Origin: Amaurobius ferox
Lineage: Eukaryota > Arthropoda > Arachnida > Araneae > Amaurobiidae
DNA length: 64,000 nt
NCBI GenBank assembly: GCA_951213105.1
Contig: OX578148.1
Coordinates: forward strand, 142,544,043-142,608,042
Reading direction: 5' to 3'
The notes under the pieces are model-generated. The model saw nothing but the letters and a program-made list of their open reading frames with translations, did no database searches and was not told the DNA's origin. Below are positions 56,932 through 64,000 of the stretch, one piece after another; position 1 is the stretch's first letter; each line of letters begins with the position of its first letter. The translations under genes and the position numbers were made by a program.

Positions 56932-58336
56932 CCGGGGGGCGGGGGGTCAGAATTAAAACACCCCTACTCTGAGCTCTCCATACATCGAACTACTCAGTGT
57001 ACAGGCTCCAAAATTGTTGAACCTACTATTCAAGACATGGGGAAAGGGTGTAAGCGAAAAAAAAATTAGTTCCAGAAACACCGATAGGTGGCGCTGTAAA
57101 ACAGAAAATATGCTGAAAAGACACAAAATAATCACAAAAAAACAAACACATGCGATATGGAATTTTTTCTTTTTAATTTCTTTTACTGATATGAAAAAAT
57201 AAGAAGATAAAAAAGTGAGGAAACTTAAACTGTCATTGTAACTGCAATTTCGCTCTGTAAGCACAAAAATTTGCATAAACCCTTGGTTTGCAGCTACTAT
57301 GTTCTGAGCATAAAAGGAGATAAAACTGGGAAATTTTCATTCTTATCAGCGATGGCTGTCATACTGCCAGAACGCGCTTTGCTTGTGAAGCTGTTTTATG
57401 AAAACAAAGAACATGCGGCAGCTGCACTTCGAGAGTTTCGTCGACTTAAGAATTTGAGCAAAGGACCATTACTTCCACAAGCTCTCAGGAGAATGATCGC
57501 TCGATTCGAGAAAACTGGACATCTTCGAGTTCAGCCGGGTCGAGGACGCAAATCGACTCGTTCAGATGTCGTTGACGATGTTGCCACAGCTATTGTTGAA
57601 CAATCAGTGGATAACGTTCTAGGCTGTAGTAGTGCACGTGGAGTGTCTCGACACTTGGGTGTTCCCCACAACACAGTGCGGAACGTACTGAGAAACATAG
57701 TGCATTTTTTCCCGTACAAAATTAGTCACAATCACCACTTGCTGATCATCGACAGGGAGAAGCGACTGACCTTTGTATTGACATTTCTGGCTAGAGTTGA
57801 AGTGGATGCATCGTGGCCATGGCAGATTCTATGGAGCGATGAAACGCATTTCCATTTAAGTGGAACAGTCAACACCCGTAACTGTCGTATTTGGGACACG
57901 GAAAACCCTCGTACCTTCCAAGAGATTCTACTTCACTCACCGAAAGTTACAGTCTGGTGTGGATTCACAGCCACATTCATTCTTGGACCTTTCTTTTTCG
58001 AAGAGGTTACTCCCAATGGCCCTGTGACATGCACCGTGACGGCCAGGAGGTACAAAATATACTCGACAATTTTATTGTACCCCAACTGCAACAGCACCAA
58101 TGGCTTGATTCAATTACCTTTATGCAAGCTGGAGCGCCTGCACACATTGGACTCTGTGTACAGAAGTTTCTTCGATAACATTTTACTAATGGTAGAGTAA
58201 TTAGTCGTGCGTTTCCGACAACCTGGCCATCTCGTTCTCCAGATCTTTTGTTCTCAAGATCTCTCCAGAGCTTTTATACTGAGTAGTTCGATGTATAGAG
58301 ACCTCAGAGTAGGGTGTTTTAATTCTGACCACCCGG
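56932..58336 (+). mobile_element. Tc1/mariner-type transposon with ~70-bp terminal repeats
   Basis: TA flanks both ends (56930-56931 and 58337-58338). The terminal repeats share GGTCAGAATTAAAACACCC, CTACTCTGAG and ATACATCGAACTACTCAGT, and read inverted at about 58268-58336. Length is 1,405 bp. The left end has an extra G-rich stretch. Confidence 0.88.
57352..58250 (+). pseudogene. DDE transposase of the 56.9-kb element
   Basis: ATG 57352 starts an N-terminal HTH domain of the DUF4817-like kind (ERALLVKLFYENKEHAAAAL, LRRMIARFEKTG, then RGVSRHLGVPHNTVRNVL). The catalytic core begins with ILWSDETHFHLSG (first Asp) and NPRTFQEILLHSPKVTVWCG. Near 58040 a frameshift moves the remainder to another frame: NFIVPQLQQHQWLDSITFMQ, then AGAPAHI, where the second catalytic Asp is Ala. 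A stop follows, then WPSRSPDL, where the sequence jumps directly to the terminal repeat. So it has a frameshift, a lost catalytic residue and a missing C-terminus. The first 230 codons are well kept. Confidence 0.85.
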
Positions 58337-58562
58337 TATTTTGTCGAAAATAAACTTTTTCTATTTCACTTCACTGGGTTAATTCTCCTTATTGTTTCAT
58401 TTTTAGTACTTCGGTCTGAAAAGTTCTGATAGTGCCTTTTAATATCTGGCTTTTGCCAATTGGAATTCATCAATCAGTCAACAATATAACAGTTAAATTA
58501 CTAACTAACTTTGGATTTGATAGATGACGAGTTGTAAGTATTTGGTAATATTACAGCAATAT

Positions 58563-58869
58563 GGTAAGATTTTATTAATGTTAAAATTAAAATAGTCTTT
58601 TTTATCATATAAATTAGTAACAATAATATTAGAAGGTTCAATATAAGCATTGTATAGAGCTAAAATTACATCATAAAGGTCTGAGATCTTGACATTATTA
58701 AAAAGATCTTTAAAATCAAAAGTTTGAGAACCTATTAGTTTGTTTTTAAGTGATGTTAATCTATTCTTTAATTCTTTACTATTATTTAGAATAGGGTAAT
58801 TATTGCTGGACTGACGTAAACTATCATTTATTTGATTTAAAGAAAGAATTTAGTAGTAATTTACTCGCA

Positions 58870-58871
<2 letters not shown>
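58563..58871 (-). pseudogene. Internally deleted Naiad-type RT fragment
   Basis: This matches about 53480-53555 and then about 53890-54120 of copy 2 (same strand), joined at 58640 after AGAAGGTTCAATA with about 335 bp missing, including the catalytic YVDD. It ends in ACTCGCAGT, directly at the (TA)n tract. 58337-58562 has no gene. Confidence 0.85.

Positions 58872-58872
<1 letters not shown>

Positions 58873-58928
<56 letters not shown>
58873..58928. repeat. (TA)n microsatellite
   Basis: About 56 bp of TA between the RT fragment and a transposon-like end (CACATACAGGGTGTCCCTAA). Confidence 0.9.
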
Positions 58929-58934
<6 letters not shown>

Positions 58935-59364
58935 CAGGGTGTCCCTAAAACATTGACCTCGTCTTTAATTTTTTAAATATTGATCTTAGACATACATAAT
59001 AAATTAAGAAGTTGCGTAAAAAAATTTACAAAATTTTATGAAATTGATTAAAATTTACAAGGGAATTAAGTTTTAAGAAATACAAAATTTAAATTTTTGT
59101 ACGGCCCCCGTACCAAAACATTTCCAATGAGTAAAATGTGCCCCATACACTAATAAGGTGATGTACAAAATTTCAGCATTTTATCATAAAAGGTCCCAGA
59201 GATATGAAAAGACAAAAATGCTGACTTAAACCATTTTTCGATGCATCGACATGGGTTCTCAGAGGGGAAAAATCATGTCGGCGGATCGCGTTTCAGGAGT
59301 CATACACACATTACGAAAGGGGGGGAACCACCTTGAAACACCACGTGCTGTTGGCAGATTTCGG
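58935..59364 (+). repeat. Orphan transposon end (TACAGGGTGTCCCT) and flank
   Basis: TACAGGGTGTCCCTAAAAC at about 58934 looks like the terminal repeat of an arthropod DNA transposon; its partner end was not found in the window. Similar TGTCC-type ends sit at 28569. The following sequence has no supported gene and stops at the SINE. Confidence 0.4.
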
Positions 59365-59630
59365 GCGCGGTAGCCCGATGGTTTGCGCGCTGGATTTGCA
59401 CGCTGCTACAACTGCCGCCATGTTCATGCGGAGTACGATCACGTTAAACATGTGGGTCAGTAAGTCCTTCTGAGAGGTTGGTGGTAGGGGAAGGAGGGTA
59501 CGGTCCCTGTAGATGCCTCCCCCAATGAGTTCCGCTCTAAATTGTGTGGCAGTTCCCGGCCGTCCAAACGGTTACCTTACACCTTTCTGGTAGGTCCGAC
59601 GGTCTGGATCTCAGCAACAACAACGCAATA
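59365..59630 (+). repeat. tRNA-derived SINE, family A, B-box-deleted copy
   Basis: It matches 36091-36380 but lacks about 35 bp that would contain the B-box (the copy jumps from GATTTGCACG to a CTACAACTGCCGCC-type stretch). The A-box region also has changes (GCCCGATGGTTTGCG). The body and the CAACAACAACG tail are kept. Confidence 0.83.
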
Positions 59631-59756
59631 CTAAAGAAAACAGCAACAATTACATAAATAAATAATAATTTTGGTATTTATTGGTACAAAAGTATCTACA
59701 CTGTGTAGAAACAATAACTTTACACAAATATTTCAAAGCTTGTTCAAAATGTCCTA

Positions 59757-60505
59757 AGTCAGGAACTTGGCTCGTTTGCAGGACAAGTGTCTGCACGGAC
59801 AGTGCGACGACGTCTGCAGCACCACGGACTGTCAGCACGGCGACCATTTTTGCGGCTTCCCTTGAAGCTACAGCAGAGATAGACGCGCCTACAGAGCGGC
59901 GACGAGCGACGACACAGGAGTGCCATCACGTCGTCTTTTCATACGAATCCCTGTTCTGCGTACAGCATCATGATGGACATATCGTGTGTGAAGATACCGA
60001 GGAGAACAAACGTTGCCAGCTTACATTCGTCATCGTCATACGGGTCCGGCACCTGGCATGATGGTATGGGGTGCCATTGGGTACACATCCCGGCCACCTC
60101 TTGTTCACATAGTCGGTCATGTGGACAGCTGCCATTACATTTCGGACGTGTTAAGGCCCGTGGCTGTGCCCTATCTTCGAGTCCTGCGTGACGCCATCTT
60201 TCAACAAGATAATGCACGACCGCATGTTACCCGTGATGTCCTGATCTTCCTCGATACAGAGGGTGTTCGGTTGTTGCCTGGTCAGTACGTTCTCCAGATC
60301 TGTCACCCATTGAGAACATCTGGTCATGGGTTGCCGAGAGACTAGCACGCCACCACTCGCCAGCCACTACGATGGATGAACTCTGGCATAGATTTGAAGC
60401 CGCATTGAATGACGCACCCTTATCTGTCGTCCAAGCTCAATTAGACTCGATGCCCAGCCGAATTACAGCCGTTGTTGCTGCCAGAGGTGACAGCTCTGTG
60501 TACTG
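59757..60505 (+). pseudogene. Tc1-like DD34E transposase, 5'-truncated
   Basis: It begins within the DNA-binding part (ELGSFAGQVSARTVRRRLQH, about 59769-59829). The first catalytic Asp is Tyr (VVFSYESLFC, about 59931). About 60058-60330 is well kept: MMVWGAIGYTSRPPLVHIVG, then IFQQDNARPHVTRDVL with the second Asp. A frameshift near 60285 precedes the HPIEN/IEH-like third position. The C-terminus TTMDELWHRFEAALNDAPLS ... AVVAARGDSSVY ends with TGA at about 60505. A right-end-like GCAATTTTAATGGCGAGCAG lies near 60620-60645; the left terminal repeat is missing, probably lost beside the SINE. Confidence 0.83.
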
Positions 60506-60740
60506 AATTCTGCATGCTGTGTACCCCAGACCACCTGCAAATTTAATCATGTCTTCCTCCCATTATATTATGCATGTACAATGAATAAGATTCTTCTATT
60601 TGCTTTCCTTTCTTGTGTAGCAATTTTAATGGCGAGCAGTGTATATGTATATATGCAAAACGATGTGTAGAAGTTTACTGAACGAGACCAAAACAATCCA
60701 ATACTACAAAGGAAAAGGCAGCTCACTATCCCAAGTAAAA

Positions 60741-61017
60741 ATATGAATAAAAGAAAAAGTAAAGAAGGGGAAACCAAATGCAATGCATCTAATAGTAGAG
60801 GAGGATTGCGACTCCTCAATACCGTTAAAAGCAACTTTTACATCCCGGGCAATACTCACGAAACAGCTGCATTGCAGAGACTGATCCCCATATGTGCATA
60901 GTCAGAAGCACTCAAAGTGGAGAGACAGAGCGACCTAGAAAGAAGGTAAAGAGGGGAACATTTGAAAAACCAGAAACTACTTCTTAAGTAAGAAAAAGTG
61001 CGCATGTGCAAGTCCAC
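60741..61017 (+). repeat. Left 277-bp inverted arm around Penelope-like fragment 4
   Basis: Near reverse complement of 62290-62566. Shared blocks include AAAAGAAAAAGTAAAGAAGG, CATTGCA and GTGCGCATGTGCAAGTCC, with modest divergence. Confidence 0.9.
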
Positions 61018-61080
61018 AATAGATCTGCAGTAACTATCCCAATCCAGTAAAATCCCTCTTCAGTTACCACCATTCCGCGA

Positions 61081-62330
61081 CCAATCACTGATATCAAGGA
61101 AAGATATGTTTTGACTTATACGGATAAAATAGTGTCTAATTATGCATTTACATGCAAACAATATTATGTGGAAAATCTACGCAAATGTTATCAGGATAAG
61201 GATATGTATGAACCATTGCCCCCGTGTGGTAATGTCTTGGCTAATAGGATCAGAGCCTTATACAAAAGGATTGATATTGATTTTAAAAATATTAAGTTCC
61301 CTTATCTGGTTCTAATACCAAAGTTGCATGGGAAACCCGTGAAATTCCGTACAATCACAGTGGGTTGCGGATCATATTTGACCATCGCAAATTTAAAACT
61401 TTTACATATTCTGAAACATGTATTAATTGATCTACATAAACAAGATACCGTTATGATCAAAAACAGCCTTGATATTATAAAAAGACTTAAATTTTGTAAT
61501 AAAGACATGCGTTTTAAGAGTTATGACTTTTGCGATTTAATTAATAATATTGATATAGAGCAACTTTATCAGATTATGCAAGAAATTCATAAGGAATATG
61601 ATTTAAAAAATTACATTACCTATCGTAGATACTTGGATCTAGTGAATATAGTTTTGAAAGAAAATATTTTATTTGACGGAAAAAGCTATTATAAACAGAT
61701 TAAAGGAATACAAATGGGGGGGGGGGGGGGGGGTGAGTTGCATCTCCATATTGCCTGACATCTATCTTACTAAATATGAAAAGGGCACACATTTATTATT
61801 TGAAATACCTTATTTCCGTTATGTAGATGATGTGCTTTATGGTTATTATCAAAATACACCTGACTTAGATTTATCCTTTTATCCTAAAAATCTGGAATTG
61901 AGTGAAAACAGTGGCACAGAGGATAGATCTGTGGATTTCATAGATATCACTATCAAGTACCACAAAAAATATGGTATATATACATGCTTACATGACAAAC
62001 GAGCTTGTTACAAGATCAGTATAAACCATATCATCAACTGGAGGACCAACCTATCTAGAAATGTTTTAGGAAGATTCTCTTGGGTCATTTCAAGAGAAAT
62101 CTTGTCTGCAACACTTTAATGAAAGATTGCATTTCCAGTAACAATGGAATAATATTAGAAGCTATTAATAAAAATTATCCTATCAACTCCTTGAAGAAAT
62201 ATTATAATTCTTTTTTCAACGATAAACACGTAACCAGTGCATTCCAGAGGGATTTTACTGGATTGCAAGAGTTACTGCAGATCTGTTGCGGACTTGCACA
62301 TGCGCACTTTTACTTACTTAACAAGTAGTT
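61081..62330 (+). pseudogene. Penelope-like reverse transcriptase with an 18-G interruption
   Basis: 61111-61758 has VSNYAFTCKQYYVENLRKCY, FPYLVLIPKLHGKPVKFRTI (RT entry), motif A-like FKSYDFCDLINNIDI (second Asp position Leu-shifted, DLINN) and the IKGIQMGG turn. The GG motif runs into 18 consecutive G (61716-61733), which shifts the frame. 61745-62119 continues with catalytic IPYFRYVDDVLYGY, SVDFIDITIKYH and the thumb. It then continues in a further frame to about 62330. Its proteins are distant from those of Naiad-type copies 1 and 2, so it is another lineage or an older copy. Confidence 0.82.
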
Positions 62331-62558
62331 TCTGGTTTTTCAAATGTTCCCCTCTTTACCTTCTTTCTCGGTCGCTTTGTCTCTCCACTTTGAGTGCTTC
62401 TGACTATGCACATATGGGGGATCAGTCTTTGCAATGCAGCGGTTCCGTGAGCGTTGCCCGGGCTGTAAAAGCTGCTTTAAACGGGATTGAGGAGTCGCAA
62501 ATCTCCTCTACCATTAGATGCATTGCATTCAGTTTCCCCTTCTTTACTTTTTCTTTTA

Positions 62559-62566
<8 letters not shown>
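62290..62566 (-). repeat. Right 277-bp inverted arm around Penelope-like fragment 4
   Basis: Near reverse complement of 60741-61017. It overlaps the end of the RT remnant by a few tens of bases, so the repeat may begin inside the coding end. Confidence 0.9.

Positions 62567-62631
<65 letters not shown>
62562..62631. repeat. (TA)n microsatellite
   Basis: About 70 bp of TA at the outer edge of the right inverted arm. Confidence 0.92.
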
Positions 62632-62635
<4 letters not shown>

Positions 62636-62639
62636 GAAG

Positions 62640-63645
62640 AATTTTAATTTACTTGTATTATATATACCTGAGATTGATCATTTATTGAAAAGTTCTGTAC
62701 AGAAAAAAGATGTCTGAAGTGATTATTAGAAATCAATAGGGACTATACACATACGGTAAGCTTGTGAAGATGATAAAGAGCACATTATAAATAAAGCATT
62801 ATAAATAAAACATTATAAATAAAACAGATACTAATTCGGGATAAAATACTCCTTTTTCCCTGTTCTATATATAAGTTAAGGAATTGAAAAAGAATGACAT
62901 GTGGTAAAGATTGTTAATATATCCCTTAACTACACTCTTAGATAATTGTTTTATTTTGTGTTATAAAACATATATGTAATACAGGTACTTAAGGTACTAA
63001 TCCCTTTGTTCCCTGCATAAACATACATGGTGTAAAGCAGCAAAAGGGCATAAGATGAAAATTCGCAAAACAGGGAAGCAAAATTTTTGCACCTTTCTAG
63101 CTCCCCCAAATTTTTTTTGAATATCAATAAATTGAAAAAAGTGAAAAGCATTTCCGAAATCATGTACGTTTTCAAGGGCCATATCTGGTTCGTTAATGCT
63201 GATTCTACGTTCCTGTGTACATTACTGTAAATTGTATTACAGAAATAATGCACATGGCCCGACGTAGAAAATGAATCAGATATAAATATAAAAATAATTA
63301 AATGAAATAATCAAATATACCAGCATATGGCTGTGTATTTATGAGAATACAATGTAATGTATAAGATGAAAAGGAATAACAATAATAATAATAATAAAAT
63401 AACATAAATTGAGTTACCCCTTGTGCTTCTAACATTGTAGAGTAAGTGATACTGTGAATAAGCATTTTTCAACTCAAAACAGGTTACAGTTAATTTGATA
63501 GACCAACAGTGGAACTGTTGGAAGAGAAACATGGAGATGATAAATTGTTTAATATCTTTTATTCTAAAATAGTTGAGACTGATTTGTCAATGTGTTGCTG
63601 TAATTGAAGCAAGGTTTTGAATTTAAAATTAAATTGTATTTTAAT
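62640..63645. other. No gene supported
   Basis: AT-rich. It holds a short triplicated CATTATAAATAAA near 62785-62822 and an ATT/AAT microsatellite near 63378-63397. Minus-strand frames at 62951-63253 and 63311-63532 have no recognisable domain. Confidence 0.55.
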
Positions 63646-63649
63646 AAAT

Positions 63650-64000
63650 AAAAAAATAAGGTTTGGCGGGTATGTATTTTGTATAGTGGTGTGTGGTGTT
63701 TATGAATTTAATAAGATGTTCTTTGTAGTAACATGGTGTACTTAACATTTTTATTCTTAATAATTGATTATTTATAGTATTTTTATATACCGATTTTGAT
63801 AGATTGGATGAATAATGTTGAATTTTATTTACTTTGAAGTTATATGATTCAGTTTTGTCGTATATTTTAATTTTTAATGTGTCTTCATTTTGAATTTTTA
63901 AACAAACGTCTAGGTAATTAATCCTGTCATAATATGACATTTTGATCAATTTTATATAATGCACATTGTTTTTGAAAATCTTTGAAAAACCTTTTCTGAT
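63650..64000 (-). pseudogene. Penelope-like RT thumb fragment at the window edge
   Basis: The minus-strand frame 63964-63641 contains INYLDVCLKIQNEDTLKIKI, YDKTESYNFKVNKIQHYSS and NNQLLRIK. This parallels FLDLNLNLQN...YDKRQDFKFNASKIQHF...NQALRINK of Naiad-type copy 1. The rest of the RT would lie beyond 64000, so whether this copy is intact cannot be judged. Confidence 0.8.

Larger units (their letters stand above)
60741..62566 (+). mobile_element. Penelope-like element fragment between inverted repeats
   Basis: A 277-bp inverted pair encloses 1.27 kb of RT coding remains. Inverted long repeats around a truncated RT are a known arrangement for Penelope-like elements. The GIY-YIG part is not present. 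It is adjoined on the right by a long (TA)n tract. Confidence 0.75.

Noticed and set aside
60741..62566. Hammerhead ribozyme in the 277-bp arms
   Set aside because: I looked for the CTGANGA and GAAA cores in the correct order and did not find them; a covariance search would be decisive.

Overview
The window reads as a heterochromatin-like or intergenic block from an arthropod genome, most likely a spider (inference). Reasons: a spliceosomal intron, at least seven degenerate Tc1/mariner-type transposons, Penelope-like elements with an N-terminal GIY-YIG domain, tRNA-derived SINEs and long (TA)n tracts. I found no convincing single-copy host gene. Nearly everything recognisable is mobile DNA, much of it nested.

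Layout. 1-480 holds a LINE RNase H remnant on the minus strand. 656-8902 is a nest: an inverted-repeat pair encloses a decayed Tc1-like element, which is split by a young, intact Ty3/gypsy-type retrotransposon (925-7705). That retrotransposon has the unusual pol order protease-integrase-RT-RNase H and a 13-copy tandem repeat in its leader. 9180-23131 is the centrepiece. It is a 13.95-kb near-perfect palindrome with Polinton/Maverick-type ends (5'-AG...CT-3', 6-bp target duplication CTTGTC). Each ~6-kb arm carries one spliced gene, a C2H2 zinc-finger/protein-primed type B DNA polymerase fusion. No integrase, capsid, protease or packaging ATPase gene is visible. The left gene is open; the right one has a nonsense codon just before the catalytic DTD motif. 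A 1.3-kb Tc1/mariner deletion derivative sits in the right arm only.

23.5-26.8 kb and 52.6-56.5 kb hold two decayed Naiad-type Penelope-like elements (GIY-YIG before RT) on opposite strands. Further Penelope-like RT remnants lie at 58.6, 61.1-62.3 and 63.7-64 kb. Tc1/mariner-type elements lie at 28.6-30.1, 32.9-34.4, 34.4-36.5, 46.6-47.7, 56.9-58.3 and 59.8-60.6 kb. One SINE family is present as two main copies plus an antisense scrap; a second SINE lies near 49.2 kb. 36.5-46.3 kb and 47.7-52.2 kb are mostly unassigned AT-rich DNA with short satellites, a TTTGGCGA-rich repeat and a perfect 24-bp-arm palindrome.

The two elements that look recent are the gypsy-type retrotransposon (LTRs differ at two positions that I saw) and the palindromic polymerase element (arms nearly identical). 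All other transposase and RT reading frames carry stops, frameshifts or lost catalytic residues. Coordinates of decayed elements are approximate.
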